A stretch of 64,000 nt of DNA, taken from assembly GCA_016779995.1 (NCBI GenBank), contig JADHMO010000005.1, forward strand, positions 64,099 to 128,098, read 5' to 3'. Shown here one piece after another: positions 9,447 to 17,649 of the stretch (the stretch's first letter is position 1; each line of letters opens with the position of its first letter). This DNA comes from Flavobacteriales bacterium (GTDB lineage Bacteria > Bacteroidota > Bacteroidia > Flavobacteriales > UBA7312). The notes under the pieces are model-generated. The model made no database searches and was not told where the DNA came from. It was given only the letters and a program-made list of their open reading frames with translations. Both the position numbers and the translations under genes were made by a program.

Positions 9447-10064
9447 ATGAATAGAAAAACAACACAATTAATACTTTGGCCCGTTATTATAATATTAGCT
9501 TGGCTAGTATACAGAAGTCCAATCAGTTTGAAAGAATTTCAGGAAGAAACTAACTTCCGTAAATCCGCAGTTATTCAGGATTTAAAAGATATTCGAACTG
9601 CACAAATAGCCTTTAAAGACAAATACAGAGTTTATGCTGGTGATTTTAACAGCTTATTGTCTTTTGTAAAAAATGATTCTTTAGCAGTTGTAAAGGCTAT
9701 CGGCGAAACTCCTGACTCTCTAACTGAAGACCAAGCACTTATGGCTGGAATAATAAGTAGAGATACTGTATTTGTGCCAGTTTATCAAACTATTTATAAT
9801 CAAGATTATTTAGATACTAGAGATAATAGATTTCCTTTTGATTTAGAAAAGTTATCAATGGTGCCTTTTTCTGATGAAACGTTTAGTATAGAATCAGGAA
9901 CTATCGAAAAAGGTAAAGTTGTCGTTCAAGTATTTGAGGTATCTACAACTTTTGGTACTTTCCTTAACGGATTAGACGCTACAAACAAAGGAATTGACTT
10001 AGACAATACCTTAAGAGTAGGCTCTATGTCAGACGCATCAATCAATGGAAACTGGGGCGAATAA
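9447..10064 (+). CDS. Membrane-anchored pseudopilin-like protein of unknown function
   Basis: 205 residues. One N-terminal membrane helix (about 7-22), then a helical stretch leading to IRTAQIAFKDKYRVYAGD (49-66). This resembles the pilin pattern in which the N-terminal helix is followed by AQxAYxxxxGxY and the start of a small globular head. There is no prepilin-peptidase cleavage site at the N-terminus and no downstream disulphide loop, so it is not a classical type IV pilin. The remaining residues are acidic and beta-rich. The stop overlaps the next gene (DUF3822) by 20 bases, which suggests translational coupling. Similar unnamed proteins sit next to DUF3822 in other Flavobacteriales as far as I recall; I do not know a described function. 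Confidence 0.7.
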   Translation: MNRKTTQLILWPVIIILAWLVYRSPISLKEFQEETNFRKSAVIQDLKDIRTAQIAFKDKYRVYAGDFNSLLSFVKNDSLAVVKAIGETPDSLTEDQALMAGIISRDTVFVPVYQTIYNQDYLDTRDNRFPFDLEKLSMVPFSDETFSIESGTIEKGKVVVQVFEVSTTFGTFLNGLDATNKGIDLDNTLRVGSMSDASINGNWGE

Positions 10065-10881
10065 ACCAAATCATTCTCTAATTGATACAAAATCCTTAGA
10101 ATTGCAATCTATTAAAGATTGTCATTTATCCATTCAAATTGGCTTGAATGGATTTTCTTTTTGCATAAGAAATAGCGCAGAAATTTTAGCTTTAGAATCG
10201 TATAAAGATTCATTGTCTCAACTTGAAAAAAGTATAGAAAAAAACAAGTGGTTATCTCAAGAGTATGCTTCAACAAACATCACTATTAGCACTAAAAAGT
10301 ACACCTTAGTACCTGCCTCGCTTTACAAAAATGAGGATAGAAAGAAGTACTTAGAATTGAATCATATTAGAACAGAACAACTAGATAGTTTAGCAGATGA
10401 AGTTAAACCCATAGGAAGTTATGCCGTTTACGGAATATCCAAAGCTGAACAAGACATCATTACAACTTTCTTTCCTAAAAGTAATTTAAAACACTTCAGT
10501 TCAATACATCTTCCTAATATGTTAGCCCAACATAAAAATAGTGAAGGTAAAACTATGATTGTCAATGTTGATTACAAGCAAATGCACATTACAGTCATTG
10601 ACCATTCGAAACTCTTATATTTCAATGTATTTAACTATAAGACAGCTCACGATTGCATCTACTATATACTATTTGTTTGCGAACAATTGGAATTAAACCC
10701 TGAACATATTTTACTGGAATTGATGGGCGATGTTAAAAAAGACTCCGAATTTTATGAGTTAGCCTATACTTACGTACGCCATGTCAAGTTTGCAAAACGA
10801 AGTGTTAATTTAAGTCCAAATATAGATTCTATTTTAGAACACGAGTATTACACACTTTTACACCAACACCTGTGCGAATAA
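10045..10881 (+). CDS. DUF3822 family protein (actin-like ATPase fold, PilM-like)
   Basis: 278 residues. The start of the mature fold, LSIQIGLNGFSFCI, and the later strands KTMIVNVDYKQMHITVID are characteristic of DUF3822. From memory, a structure of a Bacteroides member showed an actin/Hsp70-like ATPase fold, the same fold as the type IV pilus protein PilM. Canonical phosphate-binding glycine loops are not obvious here, so nucleotide binding is uncertain. The protein appears cytoplasmic, without signal peptide or membrane helix. The ATG lies inside the preceding pseudopilin-like gene; no other Met occurs before residue 170, so this start is well supported. It overlaps rsmD by ten bases. Confidence 0.8.
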   Translation: METGANKPNHSLIDTKSLELQSIKDCHLSIQIGLNGFSFCIRNSAEILALESYKDSLSQLEKSIEKNKWLSQEYASTNITISTKKYTLVPASLYKNEDRKKYLELNHIRTEQLDSLADEVKPIGSYAVYGISKAEQDIITTFFPKSNLKHFSSIHLPNMLAQHKNSEGKTMIVNVDYKQMHITVIDHSKLLYFNVFNYKTAHDCIYYILFVCEQLELNPEHILLELMGDVKKDSEFYELAYTYVRHVKFAKRSVNLSPNIDSILEHEYYTLLHQHLCE

Positions 10882-11408
10882 TTGGCGGAAAATATAAAGG
10901 TAAATCCATAGTTGCTCCAAGAAGTTTACCCGTCAGACCAACAACAGATTTTGCTAAAGAGAGTCTATTTAATATACTCAACAACTCCATAGACTTTGAA
11001 GAAATTAAACTTTTAGAACTTTTTGCTGGAACAGGAAATATTGGCTATGAATTTGCCTCCAGAGGTTGTCCACAAATTACTTCTGTTGACCTCGACTTTA
11101 ATTGTATTCAATTTATAAAAAGAACCAATAAAGAATTGGGCTTACACCATAAAGTCATTCGATCCGATGTCTTTAGGTTTATTAAGTCCAATAAGGAAAA
11201 ATACAATTTCATATTCGCTGACCCTCCATATAACCTCGAAAGGATAAAAGATATTCCTAAACTTATTTTTTCTAAAGACGTTTTAGAGAACGAAGGAACA
11301 TTAGTGATTGAGCATGATAAATACACAGACTTTAGTGATAATGATTATTTTAAAAATGTACGTCAATATGGTCGAGTAATGTTTAGTTTTTTTAACTTTA
11401 ACGCATGA
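10872..11408 (+). CDS. rsmD: 16S rRNA (guanine(966)-N2)-methyltransferase RsmD
   Basis: 178 residues. It methylates G966 of 16S rRNA in the assembled 30S subunit using S-adenosylmethionine. The N-terminal signature MRIIGGKYKGKSI, then RPTTDFAKESLFNIL, the SAM-binding LELFAGTGNIGYEFASRG (about 48-65) and the catalytic motif FADPPYNL (the DPPY of N-methyltransferases) are all present, and the length is normal. The start is GTG at 10872, the only start that keeps the conserved RIIGG beginning. It overlaps the DUF3822 stop by ten bases and shares ATGA with coaD. Confidence 0.95.
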   Translation: MRIIGGKYKGKSIVAPRSLPVRPTTDFAKESLFNILNNSIDFEEIKLLELFAGTGNIGYEFASRGCPQITSVDLDFNCIQFIKRTNKELGLHHKVIRSDVFRFIKSNKEKYNFIFADPPYNLERIKDIPKLIFSKDVLENEGTLVIEHDKYTDFSDNDYFKNVRQYGRVMFSFFNFNA

Positions 11409-11866
11409 CAAAAAAAATAGCAGTTTTTCCTGGTTCCTTTTCTCCTTTCACAAAAGGACATCAGTCCATTGTGAATAGAGCCCTACCTCTTTTCGATGAA
11501 ATTATAATTAGTATAGGTATTAATTCATCTAAAAATGATTACTTCTCCATTCAAGAAAAAGTGCAATGGATTGAAAATGTATTCGCTAAAGAAGACAAAG
11601 TAAAAGTAATGAGATACGAAGGGCTGACTATTGACCATTGTATCGCCGTAAAGGCTAATTATATCCTTAGAGGTTTGAGAGATTCTCACGATTTTAAATA
11701 TGAAAAAGGAATAGCTCAAATGAATCATTCTATGCAAAATAACATAGAAACTATCTTTATTATAACAGAAGCCAAATACTCACACATCAGCTCAACATTA
11801 GTAAGAGATATTATCAAAAATGGTGGTGATGTAAGTCAATTTGTTCCTGAAGAAATCAATCTTTAA
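11405..11866 (+). CDS. coaD: Phosphopantetheine adenylyltransferase
   Basis: 153 residues, normal for the family. It makes dephospho-CoA from 4'-phosphopantetheine and ATP, the fourth step from pantothenate to CoA. Visible are the nucleotidyltransferase TxGH motif in FPGSFSPFTKGH at the N-terminus, LRGLRDSHDFKYE in the middle and the ISSTxxR motif in SHISSTLVRD near the C-terminus. It begins within the rsmD stop (ATGA overlap) and its last four bases overlap the convergent NUDIX gene. Confidence 0.96.
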   Translation: MTKKIAVFPGSFSPFTKGHQSIVNRALPLFDEIIISIGINSSKNDYFSIQEKVQWIENVFAKEDKVKVMRYEGLTIDHCIAVKANYILRGLRDSHDFKYEKGIAQMNHSMQNNIETIFIITEAKYSHISSTLVRDIIKNGGDVSQFVPEEINL

Positions 11867-12456
11867 TTTCTTTCCGAATCAATTACTTTTTTAACGCTAG
11901 AATAAGAATTTTTCATCAATTCAGGAATATCGTTTTTACTTCTCCACTCTACTCTTTCTATACCCTCCTCAGTTTGCGGAACAAATACACCAGAATAAGT
12001 AGAATTCATGAGATACCAGTGTGTTTCTTTTAGCACCATTTTACCATTCATAGAATATGTGTGATAGGTTTGAATCAGCTTGTGTTCAAGGACCAAGTCT
12101 TTAATGCCACACTCCTCCTCAACTTCTCTTAAAGCACATTCGGCAACATCTTCATTATTTTCTAACTTTCCTTTAGGCAAATCCCATTTACCATTTCTGT
12201 ATATAAATAGATAATCTTGGTGTTTTTTTACTAAACCACCAGCTGCTACAATAAGTTCAAACTCTGCTTTGAAGCTACGCCAAGATGACTCAATATCATC
12301 AGATTTTACCCATAATTTTAAAGTGCCTTTTTGTGGTATAGTTTTTATAAAATCAGCCCAATTAAACGATTCATTATAATCGTATTGAGTGTAGGTGGGT
12401 TTTGCCACAGAATTAGATAAAATTAAGGAATGATGATTTATAAAAACTTCATACAT
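11863..12456 (-). CDS. NUDIX hydrolase
   Basis: 197 residues from the chosen ATG at 12456 (MYEVFINHHSLIL). Upstream in-frame ATGs, up to 12519, would run into the pyrE coding region and give an unnatural N-terminus. The complete Nudix box GX5EX7REUXEEXGU is present as GKLENNEDVAECALREVEEE followed by CGI. An N-terminal part of about 75 residues before the Nudix fold is shared with Bacteroidota homologues next to pyrE. It hydrolyses a nucleoside diphosphate linked to some moiety; the substrate is unknown. Conserved neighbourhood with pyrE and coaD suggests a housekeeping nucleotide role. Confidence 0.88.
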   Translation of the reverse strand: MYEVFINHHSLILSNSVAKPTYTQYDYNESFNWADFIKTIPQKGTLKLWVKSDDIESSWRSFKAEFELIVAAGGLVKKHQDYLFIYRNGKWDLPKGKLENNEDVAECALREVEEECGIKDLVLEHKLIQTYHTYSMNGKMVLKETHWYLMNSTYSGVFVPQTEEGIERVEWRSKNDIPELMKNSYSSVKKVIDSERN

Positions 12457-12459
12457 TAG
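12452..12459 (+). promoter_or_regulatory. -7-like box directly before pyrE
   Basis: TACATTAG followed by CACC matches TAnnTTTGCACC at all but one base and ends only five bases before the pyrE ATG. It overlaps the start codon of the divergent NUDIX gene. If used, the pyrE mRNA would be leaderless or nearly so. Confidence 0.45.
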
Positions 12460-12463
12460 CACC

Positions 12464-13105
12464 ATGATTTTAGACATTGAAACTGCCAAGCAAGTTGCAA
12501 AATCATTATTGCAAATCAAAGCTATTATTCTTAATCCTGATGAACCATTTGTCTGGGCCTCTGGCTGGCACTCTCCTATCTACTGTGACAATAGAATTAG
12601 TCTTTCTCATTCTGAGGTAAGAACCTTTATACGTCAACATTTGGTGGAAGGTGTTATTACAAGATATGGTAAGCCTGATGTAATTGCTGGCGTAGCTACA
12701 GGTGCTATTGCACATGGTGTTTTAGTTGCTCAAGAACTAGGCGTTCCTTTTGTTTACGTAAGAGCATCAGCTAAAGAACATGGTCGAAAAAATCTTATTG
12801 AAGGCAAGGTAGAAAGTGGGCAGACAGTTGTAGTCATTGAAGATTTAATAAGCAGTGGTAAAAGTAGTTTGGCAGCTGTTCAAGCACTAAGAGATGGCGG
12901 CTTAAAAGTAAATGGCATGGGAGCTATCTTTAGCTATGGCTTTGAACACGCTAAAAAAAGCTTTGAAGAAGCATATTGCGAGTTATTCACACTTGGTGAT
13001 TATGACACGTTAATAGATCAAGCATTAGAAACAAAATATATCACCAAGGACGATGTTGAAATGCTAAAAGTATGGCGAGAAGACCCTTCAAATTGGAATA
13101 AATGA
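12464..13105 (+). CDS. pyrE: Orotate phosphoribosyltransferase
   Basis: 213 residues. Fifth step of UMP synthesis: orotate plus PRPP gives orotidine 5'-phosphate. The type I phosphoribosyltransferase PRPP loop is clear (VVVIEDLISSGKSS), along with FVWASGWHSPIYCDNR near the N-terminus and GVATGAIAHG, which contacts pyrophosphate. Its start is only seven bases from the start of the divergent NUDIX gene. It shares ATGA with the SRPBCC gene downstream, so the two are one transcription unit. No attenuator or PyrR-like leader is visible in the available space. Confidence 0.95.
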   Translation: MILDIETAKQVAKSLLQIKAIILNPDEPFVWASGWHSPIYCDNRISLSHSEVRTFIRQHLVEGVITRYGKPDVIAGVATGAIAHGVLVAQELGVPFVYVRASAKEHGRKNLIEGKVESGQTVVVIEDLISSGKSSLAAVQALRDGGLKVNGMGAIFSYGFEHAKKSFEEAYCELFTLGDYDTLIDQALETKYITKDDVEMLKVWREDPSNWNK

Positions 13106-13500
13106 GTTTAATAGAAAGTCAAGCTGTTACTATCAATAAATCCGATGAAGAAATTTTTAACTTCATTAGTGATTTTACCAATTTTGCGACCCTAATGCCA
13201 CCACAGGTACAAGACGTAAAAATTACCCAAGACAGTTGTTCTTTTAGCATACAAGGTATGCCAACCATTAACCTTAAAATTTACGAAAGAACACCTTTTT
13301 CTAGTGTTAAAATGAAAGCTGAAGATGGAAAGTTACCCTTTACCCTATCATGTTCTTTAGAAAAGGTAAATGAAACTCAATGTATTGCTCAATTTCATTT
13401 TGAAGCAGAACTAAATCCAATGATGAAAATGATGGTAGCCAAACCATTAGGTAATTTTTTAAACCTGCTGACTGAAAAACTAAAAGAAATTAAATCATAA
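13102..13500 (+). CDS. SRPBCC/START-like domain protein
   Basis: 132 residues, a single small domain. The pattern (strand with ESQAVTINKSDEEIFNFISD, helix, then beta strands with hydrophobic alternation and a long C-terminal helix NPMMKMMVAKPLGNFLN) fits the SRPBCC (polyketide cyclase/START-like) fold, which binds a hydrophobic ligand in a central cavity. Ligand and role are unknown. Start and pyrE stop overlap (ATGA). Its end overlaps the end of birA on the opposite strand by 11 bases. In Flavobacteriales this gene is commonly found next to pyrE. Confidence 0.82.
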   Translation: MSLIESQAVTINKSDEEIFNFISDFTNFATLMPPQVQDVKITQDSCSFSIQGMPTINLKIYERTPFSSVKMKAEDGKLPFTLSCSLEKVNETQCIAQFHFEAELNPMMKMMVAKPLGNFLNLLTEKLKEIKS

Positions 13501-14224
13501 ATTTTATTTCACCCATATTGTAGAAATCTAAACGACCATTGACTTCTACAAGCAGTTGACCATTCTCATTGACAGAATTTATAATACCATCAAAAGTCTC
13601 GCCATTCTTAGAAAATTTTTGAACCTCACCCTTTTGATATAAATTTTGGTGATAAAGCTCATTAATCATTAAGGGCTTTTGTTTAAGTAAAAAATAATTT
13701 TTCTCAATATTCTTACAGATTAACTCTAATAATTCTGAAATAGTCGGGATTGTTTTTAGACACTCAGCCATAGACGTAGCTGCTGGTAATTGACTGATAT
13801 TATTATTGATATTTATTCCTATGCCAACTACACTTTTTTCAATATTACTAGCTCGAATTGAATTTTCAACAAGAATTCCTGCCACTTTTTTACTATCTAT
13901 AAGTATGTCGTTAGGCCATTTTATTTTAGTAGTAAGAGAATAATTGTTAAGAGCTTGGCACAAGGATAAAGCGATAAACTTATTGAACAAAAACTGTTGA
14001 CTAATATCTAATTTAGGCTTTAGTAAAACACTCATACACAGCGACTTGCCAACTTCAGAAGACCAGCGATTATTTCTTTGACCTTTACCTGCTGTTTGTT
14101 CTTTGGCTATAACGACTGTTCCTTCAACCAAGGATATATTTTGGGACAAATCAATCAAATAGTTATTGGTGGAATCAACAGAAGAAAGTTCAATAATATG
14201 TTGTCCAACAAACAAGCAATCCAT
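13490..14224 (-). CDS. birA: Biotin--[acetyl-CoA-carboxylase] ligase
   Basis: 244 residues. It activates biotin as biotinyl-AMP and transfers it to the carrier lysine of biotin-dependent carboxylases. The ligase core is recognised by SSVDSTNNYL, the biotinyl-AMP loop GKGQRNNRWSS (the GRGRRG motif with changes), KWPNDIL and KVAGILVE. The N-terminal helix-turn-helix domain of Escherichia coli BirA is absent, so this is a class I (non-repressor) ligase. It is divergent from rsfS with a 69-base gap and convergent with the SRPBCC gene. Confidence 0.93.
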   Translation of the reverse strand: MDCLFVGQHIIELSSVDSTNNYLIDLSQNISLVEGTVVIAKEQTAGKGQRNNRWSSEVGKSLCMSVLLKPKLDISQQFLFNKFIALSLCQALNNYSLTTKIKWPNDILIDSKKVAGILVENSIRASNIEKSVVGIGININNNISQLPAATSMAECLKTIPTISELLELICKNIEKNYFLLKQKPLMINELYHQNLYQKGEVQKFSKNGETFDGIINSVNENGQLLVEVNGRLDFYNMGEIKFMI

Positions 14225-14250
14225 AAGACAAATTAACGGATAAATTTCTG

Positions 14251-14258
14251 TATTTTTG
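14251..14258 (+). promoter_or_regulatory. -7 box for the rsfS-ftsH-cdsA-psd operon
   Basis: TATTTTTG followed by CC matches TAnnTTTG, 35 bases before the rsfS ATG. The following six genes are spaced by a few bases or overlap, so this may drive the whole run to 18296. Confidence 0.6.
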
Positions 14259-14293
14259 CCCCTTAATAAGAATCATAATTTCTAAACGTTTTA

Positions 14294-14671
14294 ATGAGCA
14301 TAAAAAAAGAGCTAAAAACATCAGATATTCTTGCCAACATCATTATTGAAGGGATGCAAGAAATAAAAGCTAAAGAAATTGTGAGTCTTGATTTAAGAAA
14401 TATTGAAACATCCGTTTGTGATTTTTTCATCATTTGCCACGGTACTTCTAGCACTCATGCCTCAGCCATAGCTGATTCTGTAATAGAAGAAACACTAAAA
14501 TCAATTAAAGAAAAACCATGGCATAAAGAAGGATTAACTAACGGTGACTGGATACTATTAGACTATGGGAATGTAGTAGCTCATATTTTCCAAAAAGAAA
14601 CCCGAGATTATTACAATATTGAAAAATTATGGGGCGATGCTGATATTCAGCTTATAAAAGAAACTGCATAG
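14294..14671 (+). CDS. rsfS: Ribosome silencing factor
   Basis: 125 residues. RsfS (DUF143/Iojap) binds ribosomal protein L14 and blocks subunit joining in slow growth. The core reads DLRNIETSVCDFFIICHGTS followed by alternating helices and strands and ending in LDYGNVVAHIFQKETRDYYN, which is the family hallmark. The last tyrosines and the W in LEKLWGDA-type C-terminal sequence (here IEKLWGDAD) are present. It is first in an operon with ftsH three bases downstream. A minus-strand frame over this gene has no family features. Confidence 0.94.
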   Translation: MSIKKELKTSDILANIIIEGMQEIKAKEIVSLDLRNIETSVCDFFIICHGTSSTHASAIADSVIEETLKSIKEKPWHKEGLTNGDWILLDYGNVVAHIFQKETRDYYNIEKLWGDADIQLIKETA

Positions 14672-14674
14672 ACA

Positions 14675-16672
14675 ATGAAAAATAAAAAAGAAGAGCCTAA
14701 AGGAATCAAATTCAATTTTTATTGGATTTATGCTATCATAGCTGTATTATTTTTTGGCATTCAAATTTTGAATGTGAATACAACATCTGAGACTTCTTGG
14801 CAAGAATTCAATAGAAAAATGCTTCAGAGCAAAGAAGTAGAAAAAATTGTTGTTGTAAACAGAGATATTGCTCAAATCTATATCAAAAAAGAATTCCTCA
14901 AGCGTGATAAATACGAAGATATAAGTAAGAAATCATTTGGAAATGCAGTCAATGAAGAAGGTCCACATTACTTTTTTCAAATTTCATCTCCTGACAACCT
15001 TGAAGAAAAGCTAAAAGAAGCACAAAAGGACTTTCAAGAAGAAGATAGGGTTGAGATAAAATATACCACCCAAAAAGATGTTATTGGCGATGCGTTTAGT
15101 TGGATTTTCCCAATTCTTATAATGGTTGCCATTTGGATATTTTTCATGAGAAGAATGAGTGGAGGTGCAGGTGGAGCTGGTGGTCAGATATTCAATATTG
15201 GCAAATCAAAAGCTACTCTATTTGACAAAACTAAAGTTAATGTTTCCTTTAAAGATGTAGCCGGATTAGAAGGTGCTAAAGAAGAAGTTGAGGAAATTGT
15301 AGATTTTCTTAAAAACCCGAAAAAATATACTGCTTTAGGAGGAAAAATACCAAGAGGAGCACTTCTTGTAGGCCCTCCAGGAACAGGAAAAACTTTGTTA
15401 GCAAAAGCTGTTGCTGGCGAAGCACAAGTGCCTTTCTTCTCTCTATCTGGCTCAGACTTTGTAGAAATGTTTGTTGGTGTAGGGGCTTCACGAGTTAGGG
15501 ATTTATTTAAACAAGCCAAAGAAAAGTCACCCTCAATCATTTTTATTGATGAGATTGATGCTATTGGTAGAGCTAGAGGCAAGAGTAATATTACTGGTGG
15601 TAATGATGAAAGAGAAAACACATTAAATCAGCTACTTACTGAGATGGATGGTTTTGGAACTAACTCAGGAGTAATTGTAATAGGTGCTACCAACAGAGCT
15701 GACATTTTAGATAGGGCACTATTAAGAGCAGGTCGTTTCGACAGACAAATTTTTGTGGATTTGCCAGACCTTAATGAAAGAAAAGCAATTTTTGAAGTTC
15801 ACGTAAAACCATTAACATTAGCTAAAGATGTGGATGTAGACTTTTTGTCTAAACAAACTCCGGGTTTTTCTGGTGCAGACATTGCTAATGTATGTAATGA
15901 ATCCGCTTTAATAGCAGCTAGAAAAAATAAAAAAATCGTTGAAAAACAAGACTTTCTAGATGCCGTAGACAGAATCATTGGCGGTTTGGAAAAGAAGAAT
16001 AAAATCATCTCAAAAGATGAAAAAAGAACAGTAGCATTTCACGAAGCTGGACACGCTACAGTTAGTTGGTTTATGCAATTTGCATCTCCACTAGTAAAAG
16101 TAACCATTGTTCCTAGAGGTCGTTCACTAGGTGCTGCCTGGTATTTGCCAGAAGAAAGACAACTGACAACGACAGAACAGCTAAGACATGAAATGTGTGC
16201 TGCATTAGGAGGTAGAGCAGCAGAAAAAATCATTTTCAATAAGATATCAACTGGAGCCCTTAGCGATTTAGAAAAGGTTACTAAACAAGCCTATTCAATG
16301 GTTTCTGTATATGGGCTTAGTGACAAGGTCGGAAATATTAGTTTTTATGATTCAAGCGGTAGAGAAAGCTTCAATAAACCTTACAGTGAATCTACAGCAA
16401 AACTGATAGACGATGAAGTTAGTAAACTTGTTGAAGATTGTTATCAAGAAACTATCAAGTTGCTAAAAAAACACAAAAGCAAACTCACTAAACTCGCTGA
16501 ATTACTTTTAGAGAAAGAGGTTATCTTTAAAGAAGATTTATTGGCTATATTTGGACCACGACCATGGGACAAAGAAGAAATCAAGGAAGAAAAACCTAAA
16601 CCAAAAAAAAGAAAAGCTAAATCTAAAAAAGATGAGCCAAAACAAGTGGACAACGCTAGTGAAGACAAGTAA
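14675..16672 (+). CDS. ftsH: ATP-dependent zinc metalloprotease FtsH
   Basis: 665 residues. A membrane-bound hexameric AAA+ protease that degrades misfolded and regulatory membrane and cytosolic proteins. Two membrane helices (about 14-33 and 141-158) enclose a periplasmic domain. A Gly-rich linker (GGAGGAGG) follows, then Walker A GPPGTGKT at 233-240, Walker [16 protein letters not shown], the second region of homology ([10 protein letters not shown]), and the zinc motif HEAGH with His456, Glu457 and His460. The C-terminus is highly charged ([16 protein letters not shown]). The DUF2007 gene starts inside this coding region (41-base overlap). Confidence 0.97.
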   Translation: MKNKKEEPKGIKFNFYWIYAIIAVLFFGIQILNVNTTSETSWQEFNRKMLQSKEVEKIVVVNRDIAQIYIKKEFLKRDKYEDISKKSFGNAVNEEGPHYFFQISSPDNLEEKLKEAQKDFQEEDRVEIKYTTQKDVIGDAFSWIFPILIMVAIWIFFMRRMSGGAGGAGGQIFNIGKSKATLFDKTKVNVSFKDVAGLEGAKEEVEEIVDFLKNPKKYTALGGKIPRGALLVGPPGTGKTLLAKAVAGEAQVPFFSLSGSDFVEMFVGVGASRVRDLFKQAKEKSPSIIFIDEIDAIGRARGKSNITGGNDERENTLNQLLTEMDGFGTNSGVIVIGATNRADILDRALLRAGRFDRQIFVDLPDLNERKAIFEVHVKPLTLAKDVDVDFLSKQTPGFSGADIANVCNESALIAARKNKKIVEKQDFLDAVDRIIGGLEKKNKIISKDEKRTVAFHEAGHATVSWFMQFASPLVKVTIVPRGRSLGAAWYLPEERQLTTTEQLRHEMCAALGGRAAEKIIFNKISTGALSDLEKVTKQAYSMVSVYGLSDKVGNISFYDSSGRESFNKPYSESTAKLIDDEVSKLVEDCYQETIKLLKKHKSKLTKLAELLLEKEVIFKEDLLAIFGPRPWDKEEIKEEKPKPKKRKAKSKKDEPKQVDNASEDK

Positions 16673-16841
16673 ACCTTATCAACTCAATCTCATAAAAGGT
16701 AAATTGTTGGAAAACGATATTCAGTCTGTAATCATCAACAAAATAGATTCATCTTACTTAAACTTTGGCGAAGCGGAACTAAAAGTTCTAGAATCTGATT
16801 TTGAAAGAGCTCAAGAAATATTAAACGATGTCGAAAAGTAA
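16632..16841 (+). CDS. DUF2007 family small protein
   Basis: 69 residues from ATG 16632. A longer frame from 16551 exists, but that part lies inside ftsH in another frame and gives a low-complexity Lys-rich extension ([11 protein letters not shown]), so I reject it. The chosen protein, beginning [20 protein letters not shown], has the ferredoxin-like pattern of DUF2007 putative signal-transducing proteins, with LKVLESDFERAQEIL at its C-terminal end. Function is unknown. It overlaps ftsH by 41 bases and cdsA by 14, so it is translationally linked to both. Confidence 0.82.
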   Translation: MSQNKWTTLVKTSKPYQLNLIKGKLLENDIQSVIINKIDSSYLNFGEAELKVLESDFERAQEILNDVEK

Positions 16842-17649
16842 CCTAATAACTAGAACCATTACGGGTTTACTTTATGGACTTACACTAATAGCAAGTCTTG
16901 TAATTAACTATAATACTTTCTATATCTTTTTCTTTATTGTGTTAGTACTAGGTCTTAAAGAATTTTATCAATTAGTAGAAAAAAAAGACATAATCCCTCA
17001 TAAAAATCTAGGATTTATTATGTCTTTAGGTCTATATTTTTCGTCTTATTTACTACATGTAAATGAAAAAATGAGCTTTTTCACTCTCAATTTAGTTTTA
17101 GCTCTTGCCTTTCTGTTATTTGCTGTAGAACTTTTTAGAAATAAAGAAATTAGCTTCGTGAATATTGGCTCTACGATTTTAGGGGTAATTTATGTAGCAT
17201 TACCACTATCATTACTTACATTTTTAGCTTTCGACACAAACAATCAATACAGCTATCACTTAATTCTAAGCCTATTTATCTTAGTATGGCTGAGCGATGT
17301 TGGCGGTTATTTTGCTGGCATAAACTTTGGAAAACATAAATTACTAGAACGCATCTCGCCAAAGAAAACATGGGAAGGTGTTGCTGGTGGCTTAGTGCTA
17401 TGCATTATAGGTTCATCTATCTTAAGTCAATTTTTTCCCATAATGAACATCTACATGTGGCTAGTCCTTGGAGTATTAGTATGTATAAGCTCAGTAATTG
17501 GGGACCTAATAGAATCCATGTTAAAACGCTCAGCAAACATCAAAGATAGCGGCAATATATTACCAGGTCATGGCGGTATTTTAGACCGATTTGATAGCGT
17601 CTTATTCGTGATACCAATAGTTTATATTTTCAAATTTTTCATTTTATGA
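16828..17649 (+). CDS. cdsA: Phosphatidate cytidylyltransferase
   Basis: 273 residues, multi-pass inner-membrane enzyme. It makes CDP-diacylglycerol from phosphatidic acid and CTP, the branch point of phospholipid synthesis. The C-terminal CdsA signature is nearly complete: MLKRSANIKDSGNILPGHGG followed by ILDRFD. Upstream is the conserved SDVGGYFAG and SPKKTWEGVAGG. At least six hydrophobic segments are visible. It precedes psd with an ATGA overlap, so the two successive steps toward phosphatidylethanolamine are encoded together; phosphatidylserine synthase is not in the window. Confidence 0.96.
   Translation: MSKSNLITRTITGLLYGLTLIASLVINYNTFYIFFFIVLVLGLKEFYQLVEKKDIIPHKNLGFIMSLGLYFSSYLLHVNEKMSFFTLNLVLALAFLLFAVELFRNKEISFVNIGSTILGVIYVALPLSLLTFLAFDTNNQYSYHLILSLFILVWLSDVGGYFAGINFGKHKLLERISPKKTWEGVAGGLVLCIIGSSILSQFFPIMNIYMWLVLGVLVCISSVIGDLIESMLKRSANIKDSGNILPGHGGILDRFDSVLFVIPIVYIFKFFIL

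Noticed and set aside
12457-12519. 21-residue N-terminal extension of the NUDIX protein
   Set aside because: It would read back through the pyrE start and codes for an unnatural sequence; 12456 is the more likely start.
15184-15621. 145-residue minus-strand frame inside ftsH
   Set aside because: It lies wholly within the conserved AAA+ domain of ftsH; low-complexity Leu/Ser/Pro content, no promoter and no family motif. A shadow frame.
16551-16631. 27-residue N-terminal extension of the DUF2007 gene
   Set aside because: It is a Lys-rich out-of-frame reading of the ftsH C-terminus. The start at 16632 gives the expected length.
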